In this document: in pieces, positions 17,933-28,497 of the stretch
Position numbering within the stretch: the stretch's first letter is position 1
Layout of the letters: every line of letters starts with the position of its first letter
NCBI GenBank assembly: GCA_963726295.1
Contig: CAVSBW010000003.1
Location: forward strand, 1 to 64,000
From: DASSQJ01 sp963726295
GTDB lineage: Bacteria; Actinomycetota; Actinomycetes; Actinomycetales; Dermatophilaceae
Direction: 5' to 3'
DNA: 64,000 nt
Translations under genes and position numbers: made by a program
Notes under the pieces: generated by a model
The model's database searches: none
Seen by the model: the letters and a program-made list of their open reading frames with translations, nothing else
What the model was told of the DNA's origin: nothing

Positions 17933-19435
17933 TCAGCGATGGAGGAGGCCGTCCTTCGCCGCCTCGCGGGTGAGCGCGACCACCTCGTCGCGGACGTCGG
18001 CGCCGTCGAGGTCCAGCAGCCCGGCCATGGCGGCCGCCGCGGCCCGCGCGGTGAGGTCGCCGTCGCACACGGAGACGTACGCCGCCGTCACCGTCGAGAG
18101 CGCGAGCCGGCGCCGCAGGCCACCGCCCTGACGCAGGAGGACGACGCTCGGGTCGCTCGCACCCGGCAGCACGTGCTGCTCGACGTCGGTGTCCTCGGCG
18201 CACCGCCAGGCGGTGTCGAGCACGGCGTCGTCGTCGTGCTCGGCGAGCCAGGTCCGCGCCTCGAGCCCGGCGAGCACCGTCGGGCCCATCGGCGCGGCCA
18301 CCTCCCAGCCCACCTCGACGAGGTCCACGAACGGCGCGCGGTCGCCCCGGGGTCGGTGGAGGGTCACGACACCGAAGCCGATCGACTCGACGTCGCGCGC
18401 GGCGAAGTCGTCCAGCCACGCGGAGTACATCGTGTTGAAGTCGACCGTCCCGGGGTGGTGGCCACCGTCACGGGCCCAAGTCTCGGCGTACGCGGCAGGG
18501 TCCTGCACCTCGCGCTGCACCACCCACGCGTCCAGGCCGGTGCCGTCGAGCCATTCACCGACGCGCTCGCGCCAGGTCGAGCCCCGGGGTATCTCCCAGT
18601 TGCCGAGCAGCTGGGCGATGCCGCCCGGTTCGAGGTGGTTGCCCACCCGGCGGACCAGGTCGCGCACCACGGCGTCACCGGCGGCGCCGGCGTCGCGGTA
18701 CTCGAATTGCGGCACGGCACCCGAGCGCGGGGTGATGACGAACGGCGGGTTGCTCACGACCAGGTCGAAGCGCTCCCCGGCGACCGGGTCGAGCATCGAC
18801 CCCTCGCGGACGTCCCACGAGGTGCGGTCGAGGGCCGCGTTGAAACGTGCGTACCCGAGGGCCCGACGGGACAGGTCGGTGACGACCACCTCCTCGGCGT
18901 GGGCCCCGAGGTGCAGCGCCTGCACGCCGCAGCCGGTGCCGAGGTCGAGGGCCCGGGCCACCCTTGGCCGGGGGGTCCACGAAGCGAGGGTGGCCGAGGC
19001 GCCGCCCACTCCGAGCACGTGGTCGGGGGTCAGGGGACGGCCGGTGGCCAGCTCCCCGAGGTCGGACGCGACCCACCAGTCGGTGTCGTCGGCCGCATAG
19101 GGCCGCAGGTCGCACCGCGCCACAACCGCATCCCCCTCCGGCGCGACGAGACCGAGCTCGACAGCGCCCTCGACCCCGAGCGAGGGCAGGGCCGCCTCGA
19201 CCTCGGCGGCGTCGACGGGGTCGCCGAGCGTGAAGAGGCGGACGAGGGCGGCGCGGGGGTCCGAGGAACCGGTCGCGACCCGCTGGGCCGGCAGCGCCTG
19301 GTCGCGTTCGAGGGCCGCCGAGGCCATCGGGCCCAGCAGCTCGGTGACGCCGGCGACGGTGAAGCGGCACGCCTCCAGGTCGGCCCGGAGCCGGGCGATG
19401 AGGGCGTCGTCGACGCGGGGCGGGTTGGCGGCCAT
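17933..19435 (-). CDS. class I SAM-dependent methyltransferase, HemK/RsmC-like, two-domain
   Basis: A 500-residue protein. Residues 1-150 form an N-terminal domain without recognised motif. The central Rossmann methyltransferase domain has motif I ARALDLGTGCGVQALHLG, acidic motif II VVVTDLS, and the substrate-amide motif VVSNPPFVI, which is typical of N-methyltransferases acting on glutamine, adenine or guanine amino groups. The C-terminal third is a further uncharacterised domain found in the actinobacterial family. The modified target is unknown; rRNA, tRNA or protein are all possible. ATG at 19435 has TAGGCT 7 bases upstream, indicating leaderless transcription, and the long in-frame upstream extension is probably not translated. 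Confidence 0.85.
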   Translation of the reverse strand: MAANPPRVDDALIARLRADLEACRFTVAGVTELLGPMASAALERDQALPAQRVATGSSDPRAALVRLFTLGDPVDAAEVEAALPSLGVEGAVELGLVAPEGDAVVARCDLRPYAADDTDWWVASDLGELATGRPLTPDHVLGVGGASATLASWTPRPRVARALDLGTGCGVQALHLGAHAEEVVVTDLSRRALGYARFNAALDRTSWDVREGSMLDPVAGERFDLVVSNPPFVITPRSGAVPQFEYRDAGAAGDAVVRDLVRRVGNHLEPGGIAQLLGNWEIPRGSTWRERVGEWLDGTGLDAWVVQREVQDPAAYAETWARDGGHHPGTVDFNTMYSAWLDDFAARDVESIGFGVVTLHRPRGDRAPFVDLVEVGWEVAAPMGPTVLAGLEARTWLAEHDDDAVLDTAWRCAEDTDVEQHVLPGASDPSVVLLRQGGGLRRRLALSTVTAAYVSVCDGDLTARAAAAAMAGLLDLDGADVRDEVVALTREAAKDGLLHR

Positions 19436-19553
19436 CGGCACGAGCCTAGGTGGTCGGGCGGGCAGCGTCGCCGATCGCGCGTCGCCGGGGGTGTGTACAG
19501 GCGACACGACGCGGACGATGATGTCGGGAGTCACCGACGACAGGAGGAGCACC

Positions 19554-20992
19554 GTGGCCGCGGCAGCACCGTCCGTGCACGTCAACGGCGTGCAGAGGTC
19601 GCTGGCGGGCACCGACCCGGCGGCGCCGCTGCTCGAGTACCTCCGCGGCCTCGGACTCACGGGGGCGAAGGAGGGCTGCGCGGAGGGAGAGTGCGGCGCC
19701 TGCGCGGTGATGGTCCTCCGCGAGGACGGCGTCGGGAGCCGGTGGACGGGCGTCAACGCGTGCCTCGTGCCGGCGGCCGCGTTCGACGGGCAGGAGGTGG
19801 TGACGGCCGAGGGCCTCGGGACACCGGACGACCTCCATCCCGTGCAGCATGAGCTCGCCACGCGGGGAGGCTCTCAGTGCGGTTACTGCACACCGGGTTT
19901 CGTCTGCAGCATGGCCGCCGAGTACTACCGTCCCGATCGCCGCGCGACCGCGCACCCGTCCGGCAACGGGCACCGGCCCTCCACCGGGTTCGACCTGGAG
20001 GCGATCGCGGGCAACCTCTGCCGGTGCACCGGCTACCGGCCGATCAGGGACGCCGCGCTGTCCCTCGGAGAGCCGGCGGCCGACGAGCCCCTCGCGCATC
20101 GCGCCACGCGCCCCGCTCCCCCGGCCCGCCCGACCCGGCTCGAGGGTGCCGGCCGCACCTTCGTGCGCCCCGCGGACCTCGACGAGGCGCTCGCCACCCT
20201 GGCCTCGGACCCCGACGCGGTCGTCATCGCGGGCTGCACCGACTGGGGCGTCGAGGTGAACCTGCGCACGCGGCGCGCGCCCCTCGCCGTCGCGGTCGAG
20301 CGGTTGCCCGAGCTGCGCGAGGTGGCCGAGCACGACGGGGTGCTCACCGTGGGCGCGGCACTCAGCCTCACCGAGGTCGAGCGCGCCCTCGGCGGCCGGG
20401 TGCGCCTCCTCGACGAGCTCCTCCCCCAGTTCGCCTCACGCCTCATCCGCAACTCCGCCACCATCGGCGGCAACCTGGCCACCGCGTCACCGATCGGCGA
20501 CCTCGCGCCGGGGCTGCTCGCGCTCGAGGCGCGGGTCGTGCTCGTCTCGTCGGACGGTGAGCGCGAGGTGGACGTCGCGGACTTCTTCACGGGGTACCGG
20601 CAGAGCACGCTGCGGCCCGGCGAGCTCATCCGGGCAGTTCGCGTGCCGGTTCCGCTCAGCCCGTTCGCCGCCTTCCACAAGGTTGCCAAGCGCCGCCTCG
20701 ACGACATCTCCAGCGTCGCCGTCGCCGTCGCCCTCGACCTCACCGACGGCGTGGTCACCCGGGCCAGGATCGGGCTCGGCGGCGTGGCCGCCACCCCCCT
20801 CCGGGCACGTGACACCGAAGCCGCCCTGGAGGGACGGCCGTGGAGCCGCGAGGCCGTGGAGGTCGCGGCCGAGGTGCTCGCGCGCGAGGGCACTCCGATG
20901 GACGACCTGCGCGCGAGCGCCGGCTACCGCCGCGCCATGCTTGGCTCGTCGTTGCGGGCCCTGCACGCCTCCTCACCCCAGGGGGTGCTCCT

Positions 20993-20996
<4 letters not shown>
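19554..20996 (+). CDS. xdhA: xanthine dehydrogenase small subunit (2Fe-2S and FAD)
   Basis: Electron-transfer subunit of a molybdenum hydroxylase that oxidises hypoxanthine and xanthine to urate. The 480-residue chain has, in order, a plant-type 2Fe-2S domain (GCAEGECGACAV), a second 2Fe-2S helical domain (QCGYCTPGFVCSM and NLCRCTGYRPI), and an FAD domain (VIAGCTDWGVEVNLR; LIRNSATIGGNLATASPIGDLAP) with a C-terminal CO-dehydrogenase-flavoprotein-type domain. GTG at 19554 follows a strong AGGAGGAG site; the longer in-frame region upstream is not needed. It overlaps xdhB by four bases. First gene of xdhABC. Confidence 0.95.
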
Positions 20997-23343
<2,347 letters not shown>

Positions 23344-23347
<4 letters not shown>

Positions 23348-24207
23348 CGGCCTGGCTGGACGCCGTAGCCCGGCTGCGCGCTGAGCGGCGGCCCGGCGTG
23401 CTCGTCACCGTCGTCCGCGTCCGCGGCCACGCGCCCCGTGAGGCCGGAGCCAAGATGGTCGTGGCTGCCGACGCGGCCTGGGGCACGATCGGGGGCGGCA
23501 ACCTCGAGGCGACCGCCGCCGAACGAGCCCGTGCCCTCATCGCGGCCGGAGCCTCGACCCCTGAGGCCCTCGACGTCGCCCTCACCGAGCACGCGCCCTA
23601 CGGCCACGGACGGCAGTGCTGCGGCGGCGGGGTGGAGGTGCTGCTGGAGCCGCTGGCCGTCGTCCCCGCCGTCGCCGTCTTCGGCGTGGGGCACGTCGGG
23701 CTGGAGCTGGCCCGCATCCTCGCCCGTCAGGACCTCGACCTCCACCTCGTCGACTCCCGCGAGGAGATGCTCGCGCCCACCCGGCTCGGCGTCCTCGACG
23801 ACGCCGTGGCCCGCGTGCACGTGCACCACGCGCCGCTTCCCGAGCTCGTCCTGTCAGCGCTGCCGGCGGGCACCCACACCATCGTCATGACCCACGACCA
23901 CGCCGAGGACCACGCCCTCGTCGACGCCGCCCTGCGCATCGACCGCCTCGGCTCGCTCGGCCTCATCGGTTCCTCGGCCAAGTGGTCCCGCTTCCGGCGC
24001 CACCTCACCGAGGCCGGCCACCGGACCGAGGCGCTGGAGCGGGTCCGGACCCCCATCGGGTCGCCCGGGCCGGCCGGCAAGGACCCCGCGACCATCGCCG
24101 TGGAGGTGGCCGCGGAGCTCCTGCACATGTTCGCGCAGGAGCGCGGCTCCCGGGACCCCGGGGGCGCCGGAGCGGGGGCGCGACACGGCACGACCTCGGT
24201 CGGGTGA
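23344..24207 (+). CDS. xdhC: XdhC molybdenum-cofactor insertion chaperone; 3' end altered by an IS element
   Basis: Binds molybdenum cofactor, promotes its sulfuration and inserts it into XdhB. The 287-residue protein has the XdhC/CoxI domain (ARLRAERRPGVLVTVVRVRGHAPREAGAKM, GGGNLEA, GGGVEVLLEPL) followed by a Rossmann domain (AVFGVGHVGLELARILAR, LIGSSAKWSRFRR, IGSPGPAGKDPATIAVEVAAELL). Its stop codon TGA at 24205-24207 lies inside the left terminal repeat of the IS30-family element. The last 15-20 residues after AQERGS are low-complexity and probably not native. The conserved core looks complete, so the product may still work. Overlaps xdhB by four bases. Confidence 0.93.
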
Positions 24208-25510
24208 ACAGGACACGCCGCCCCGCGCCGGGGCTTCCTCAGGGGGTGAACGCAACACGACCTGTGGCTGCGTGTTGTGACGTTGAAGTTGGCTCGTCGG
24301 TTCGAGGACGCGTTCTGGCGGGAGTACCGCCGGGACGGGAACGTGGAACGAGCGGCGGCGGCGGCCGGCGTGGGAAGCCACATGGGCCGCCGCTGGGTCC
24401 GCGAGAGTGGCGGGGTGATCAGGATGCGCGTCGCGGACTCCGGCCATCGGCTCTCGTTCGAGGAGCGGGAGCTGATCGAGGAGATGCTCGCCCGTGGGCA
24501 TACCCGTGCCGAGATCGCCCGGGCCACCGGCCGGGCCCGCTCGACGATCTGCCGGGAGGTCGCCCGCAACAGCCGCACCTCGGGCACGCTGCCCTCGGGG
24601 CGGTCGAGGGTGCGGGACTACGCGGCGCGGGTGGCGCAGCTGAAGGCCGAGGGCAACGCCCGCCGCCCGAAACCGACCAAGCTCTCCGAGCACCGCGTGC
24701 TCGCCGCGACCGTGCAGGCGTGGATCGGCGGGCCGCAGCGGATGAGTCCGCACCAGGTCAGCAACCGGCTCAAGGTGGACTTCCCCGATGATGACTCGAT
24801 GCGGGTCAGCCACGAGACGCTCTACCAAGAGCTGTACGTCCAAGGCCGCGGGACGCTGCGCGAGGACCTGCACAGCGCGCTGCGCACCGGCCGGGCCCGC
24901 CGCGCCCCACGCCGAGCCGCGAAACGGCCCCGGGTCCCCGGGGAGCTGCTCATCGCCAACCGGCCCAAGGACATCGACGCCCGCACCGTGCCCGGGCACT
25001 GGGAGGGCGACCTGGTCATCGGCAAGAACGGCGCCTCCGCGATCGGCACCCTGGTCGAGCGCAGCACCCGGTTCGTGATCCTGCTGCACCTGCCCGACCG
25101 GCACGACGCCGAAGCCGTCGCCGACGCCATCGCACAGCAGATCACCCGGCTGCCCGAGCACCTGGCCCGCTCCCTGACCTGGGACCAAGGCACCGAGCTC
25201 GTCGGCTCCCACGAACGCCTGCGCGCCGAGACCGGCCTGACCATCTGGTTCTGCGACCCCGGTTCACCCTGGCAACGCGGCACCAACGAGAACACCAACG
25301 GCCTGCTCCGCCAGTACTTCCCCAAAGGCACCGACCTCTCGGTCCACACCCAACAAGACCTCGAGGACGTCGCCGACGGCCTCAACGCCCGACCCCGGAT
25401 GACCCTTGGCTGGCGCACCCCAGCCCAAGCACTGGCCGAAGTATCCTGAACACCCCGGTTGCGTTCACCGATGGAATCCGCCCGGGGCCGGACGGCGTGT
25501 TCTGTTCACC
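24203..25510 (+). mobile_element. IS30-family insertion sequence, 1308 bp
   Basis: The outer ends match as imperfect terminal inverted repeats: left GGTGAACAGGACACGCCG and the complement of the right end GGTGAACAGAACACGCCG, 17 of 18 identical. A 2-bp repeat CG flanks both ends (24201-24202 and 25511-25512), which could be the target duplication. A second, inner pair of repeats, GGTGAACGCAAC, lies at 24245-24256 and, inverted, at 25458-25469. One intact transposase gene fills the element. The insertion separates xdhC from the 3' end of the convergent pyrophosphatase gene. Confidence 0.9.
24277..25449 (+). CDS. IS30-family transposase
   Basis: A 390-residue DDE transposase. The N-terminal half holds two DNA-binding regions: a helix-turn-helix (GNVERAAAAAGVGSHMGRRWVRE) and the IS30-type LSFEERELIEEMLARGHTRAEIARATGRARSTICREVARN. 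The RNase-H-like catalytic core has Asp245 in HWEGDLVIG, Asp303 in TWDQGTEL, and Glu338 in GTNENTNGLLRQYFPKG, matching the IS30 DD(33-34)E spacing. The frame is intact, so the element may be active. The start is probably GTG at 24277; TTG 24283 is possible. Confidence 0.95.
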   Translation: MTLKLARRFEDAFWREYRRDGNVERAAAAAGVGSHMGRRWVRESGGVIRMRVADSGHRLSFEERELIEEMLARGHTRAEIARATGRARSTICREVARNSRTSGTLPSGRSRVRDYAARVAQLKAEGNARRPKPTKLSEHRVLAATVQAWIGGPQRMSPHQVSNRLKVDFPDDDSMRVSHETLYQELYVQGRGTLREDLHSALRTGRARRAPRRAAKRPRVPGELLIANRPKDIDARTVPGHWEGDLVIGKNGASAIGTLVERSTRFVILLHLPDRHDAEAVADAIAQQITRLPEHLARSLTWDQGTELVGSHERLRAETGLTIWFCDPGSPWQRGTNENTNGLLRQYFPKGTDLSVHTQQDLEDVADGLNARPRMTLGWRTPAQALAEVS

Positions 25511-25546
25511 CGAGCGGGGCCGTGGGGCCCCGCCGCTCCGGGAGGG

Positions 25547-27916
25547 TCAGACCTGGGCGGGAGCGGGGTCGTCCTCGGTTGCCGGCACGTCGGGGTCGAT
25601 CTCGTCGCCCCCGATGGCCAGGTCCCTGCTCTTGGAGACCGCGACCGCCGCGATGACGATGACGAACGCCACCCCCGCGATGCCGAAGCGGATCGGCGCC
25701 GAGGAGTCCGCACCGATGCTCAGGCTGACGATCGCCGGGGCGATGAGCACCGACACGAGGTTCATCACCTTTATCAGCGGGTTGATGGCGGGGCCGGCCG
25801 TGTCCTTGAAGGGGTCGCCGACGGTGTCGCCGATGACGGTCGCGGCGTGGGCATCGCTGCCCTTGCCACCGTGGTGGCCGTCCTCGACGATCTTCTTCGC
25901 GTTGTCCCACGCGCCACCGGAGTTGGCGAGGAAGACCGCCATGAGGGCACCGGCACTGATGGCTCCGGCGAGGAACCCGGCCAGCGCACCGATGCCCAGG
26001 CCGAAGCCGACCGCGATCGGCATAAGCGCCGCGAGCAGACCGGGGGTGGCCAGCTCGCGCAGCGAGTCCTTGGTGCAGATGTCGACGACCTTGCCGTACT
26101 CGGGCTTCGCGGTGCCCTCCATGATCCCCGGGATCTCGCGGAACTGGCGACGGACCTCGAAGACGATGGCTCCGGCCGCGCGGGTGACCGCGTTGATGGC
26201 CAGGCCGGAGAAGAGGAACACCACGGCCGCGCCGATGATGACGCCGACGAGGGTGTTCGGGGAGGTGACCAGGCCGTAGGCGCTCGTGAGGAACGCGTTG
26301 CCGTCGGCCTCGGAGATGCCCGAAACGTCGAGGGTGCGTACCGCGGTCTGCCAGGCGTCGGTGTACGAGCCGAAGAGCGCGGTGGCCGCGAGCACGGCGG
26401 TCGCGATCGCGATGCCCTTGGTGATCGCCTTGGTCGTGTTGCCGACCGCGTCGAGCTCGGTGAGGATCTTCGCGCCCTCCTCGTCGACGTCTCCGGACAT
26501 CTCGGCGATGCCCTGGGCGTTGTCGGACACCGGGCCGAAGGTGTCCATCGCGACGATGACTCCCACCGTGGTGAGCAGGCCACACCCGGCGAGCGCGACG
26601 AGGAACAGGGCCAGCGCCGTGGCGCCGCCGCCGAGGAGGTAGGCGAGGTAGACCGCACCACCGATGATCGCGGCGGTGTAGACCGCCGACTCCAGGCCGA
26701 CGCCGATGCCGGAGAGAACGACCGTGGCCGGGCCGGTGAGCGAGGTGCGGGCGACGTCCTTGGTCGGGCGCTTGTCGGTACCGGTGAAGTGGCCGGTGAG
26801 CCAGAGGATGATGCCCGCGAGGACGATGCCGATGAGCACGGCGAGCAGCGCGGTGATCCGCGGGTCACCGGTGAGGTTGTTGACGTCGGGGTTGTCCGAG
26901 CCGAGGTCGGCGAAGCTGCTCGGCAGGTAGGCGAACGCCGCCACGGCCGAGAGAACGGCGGAGATCGCGGCGGAGATGTAGAAGCCGCGGTTGATCGAGC
27001 TCAGCGCGTTCTCGCCCGGCCGGGCCTTGGTGATGTAGACGCCGAGGAGGGCGGTGAGCGCCCCGACGGCCGGGATGATGAGCGGGAAGACCAGGCCGTA
27101 GGCGCCGAACGCGACCAACCCGAGGATGAGCGCAGCGACCAGCATCACCGCGTAGGACTCGAAGAGGTCGGCGGCCATGCCCGCGCAGTCGCCGACGTTG
27201 TCGCCGACGTTGTCGGCGATCGTCGCGGCGTTCCGCGGGTCGTCCTCGGGGATGCCCGCCTCGATCTTCCCCACGAGGTCGGCGCCGACGTCGGCGGCCT
27301 TGGTGAAGATGCCGCCGCCGACTCGCATGAACATGGCGAGCAGAGCGGCGCCGAAGCCGAAGCCCTCGAGCACCTTGGGGGCATCGCCCTTGTAGAGGAG
27401 GACGACGATCGAGGCACCGAGCAGGCCGAGACCGACCGTGGCCATGCCGACGACACCGCCGGTGCGGAACGCGATCTTCATCCCCAGGTCGCGACCACCC
27501 TCGTGGCGCGCCGCCGAGGCGACTCGCACGTTGGCCTTGACCGCCAGGCTCATGCCGAGGTAGCCGATGGCCGCGGAGAACACCGCGCCGATGATGAAGA
27601 AGCCGGAGCGACCCCAGCGGATGCCGACGGTGTCGGCGGGGAGGAGCAGCAGCAGGCCGAAGACCAGGACGACGAAGATGCTGAGGGTCTTGAACTGGCG
27701 CGCCAGGTAGGCCTGGGCCCCTTCCTCCACGGCGGCGCCGATCTCCTGCATCTTCTCTGTACCGGGGTCGGCGGCGAGCACCTGGCGGCGGAAGACGAAG
27801 CCCATGACGAGCGCCACGACCGCGATGACCGCGACCGTGACGACGAGCGTGAGGTTCGTCCCGCTGAGCTCCAGGGCCGAGCCCGACCCGGCGCTCGCGA
27901 GGGCGAGGGGAGTCAT
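25547..27916 (-). CDS. hppA: membrane-bound proton-pumping pyrophosphatase, probably K+-independent
   Basis: Couples pyrophosphate hydrolysis to ion export across the cytoplasmic membrane. The 789-residue protein has about 16 helices and the family's catalytic loops: DVGADLVGKIEAGIPEDDPRN, DNVGDNVGDCAGMAADLFESY, and the C-terminal DNAKKIVEDG / DTVGDPFKDTAGPAINP acidic clusters. The segment GNTTKAITKG carries lysine at the position where K+-dependent enzymes have alanine, so it should be the K+-insensitive H+ pump type. ATG at 27916 has AAGGAGGA 5-6 bases upstream. The gene converges on the IS30 element. Confidence 0.96.
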   Translation of the reverse strand: MTPLALASAGSGSALELSGTNLTLVVTVAVIAVVALVMGFVFRRQVLAADPGTEKMQEIGAAVEEGAQAYLARQFKTLSIFVVLVFGLLLLLPADTVGIRWGRSGFFIIGAVFSAAIGYLGMSLAVKANVRVASAARHEGGRDLGMKIAFRTGGVVGMATVGLGLLGASIVVLLYKGDAPKVLEGFGFGAALLAMFMRVGGGIFTKAADVGADLVGKIEAGIPEDDPRNAATIADNVGDNVGDCAGMAADLFESYAVMLVAALILGLVAFGAYGLVFPLIIPAVGALTALLGVYITKARPGENALSSINRGFYISAAISAVLSAVAAFAYLPSSFADLGSDNPDVNNLTGDPRITALLAVLIGIVLAGIILWLTGHFTGTDKRPTKDVARTSLTGPATVVLSGIGVGLESAVYTAAIIGGAVYLAYLLGGGATALALFLVALAGCGLLTTVGVIVAMDTFGPVSDNAQGIAEMSGDVDEEGAKILTELDAVGNTTKAITKGIAIATAVLAATALFGSYTDAWQTAVRTLDVSGISEADGNAFLTSAYGLVTSPNTLVGVIIGAAVVFLFSGLAINAVTRAAGAIVFEVRRQFREIPGIMEGTAKPEYGKVVDICTKDSLRELATPGLLAALMPIAVGFGLGIGALAGFLAGAISAGALMAVFLANSGGAWDNAKKIVEDGHHGGKGSDAHAATVIGDTVGDPFKDTAGPAINPLIKVMNLVSVLIAPAIVSLSIGADSSAPIRFGIAGVAFVIVIAAVAVSKSRDLAIGGDEIDPDVPATEDDPAPAQV

Positions 27917-28060
27917 TCCATCCTCCTTGACGGGGTATGTGGGGGCGTCCGAGCGCGCAGGTGTGTCGACGCGCGGACGTCGGAGGGGACTGTACCCGGC
28001 CCCCACAGGGACACGCGCCCCCGGGCTGGCGTGACTCAGGTCACGGGCAGCAGCGGTGGG

Positions 28061-28396
28061 TTAGGCGGCGAGGGCCTCGTCGAGGCTCGGGTGGATTCCG
28101 AACACCTTGTCGAGGCCGGTGATCCGGAAGACCCGGAGGATCCGTTCGCTCGAGCAGACGATCCGCAGCCAGCCCGAGCTGTTGCGGACGAGCTTGAGCC
28201 GCCCGACGAGCACGCCCAGGCCGGTGGAGTCGAGGAACTGGACGCCGTCGAGGTCGACGACGAGGCGGTTATGGCCGGCGGCGATCTCCTCGTCGAGCGT
28301 CTGGCGCAGCTGGGCGGCGGTGTAGACATCGACCTCGCCGTCGACCGTGACGACGCTGACGTCGTCCTGGCGGGTGGTCGTCACGGACAGGTCCAC
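28061..28396 (-). CDS. anti-sigma factor antagonist, STAS domain
   Basis: A 111-residue single STAS domain protein of the SpoIIAA/RsbV type. The pattern is DDVSVVTVDGEVDVYTAAQLRQTL, then VVDLDGVQFLDSTGLGVLVG with the serine that a partner anti-sigma kinase would phosphorylate. Such proteins release a sigma factor when unphosphorylated. No anti-sigma kinase or sigma factor lies nearby, so the partner is encoded elsewhere. GTG at 28396 is chosen because AGGAG lies 9 bases before it and the longer proline-rich upstream frame is not domain-like. Divergent from the helicase gene, 101 bases apart. Confidence 0.88.
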   Translation of the reverse strand: MDLSVTTTRQDDVSVVTVDGEVDVYTAAQLRQTLDEEIAAGHNRLVVDLDGVQFLDSTGLGVLVGRLKLVRNSSGWLRIVCSSERILRVFRITGLDKVFGIHPSLDEALAA

Positions 28397-28497
28397 GGGG
28401 CGGGGCTCCTCACGGTGCCGGGCGGGGGCCGGCGTCGGGCAGGTACTGACGGCTGGGACGACCGAGGGCGTCACAACCAAGGATTACCGTAACCGGC

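Noticed and set aside
24245..25469. The inner inverted repeats as the true IS boundaries.
   Set aside because: The outer repeats are longer, match 17 of 18 bases and are flanked by a 2-bp duplication, so they are the better ends.
25406..28492. A 1028-codon plus-strand frame opposite hppA.
   Set aside because: Rich in D, R, G, E and V as expected for the complement of a GC-rich membrane-protein gene; hppA is unmistakable.
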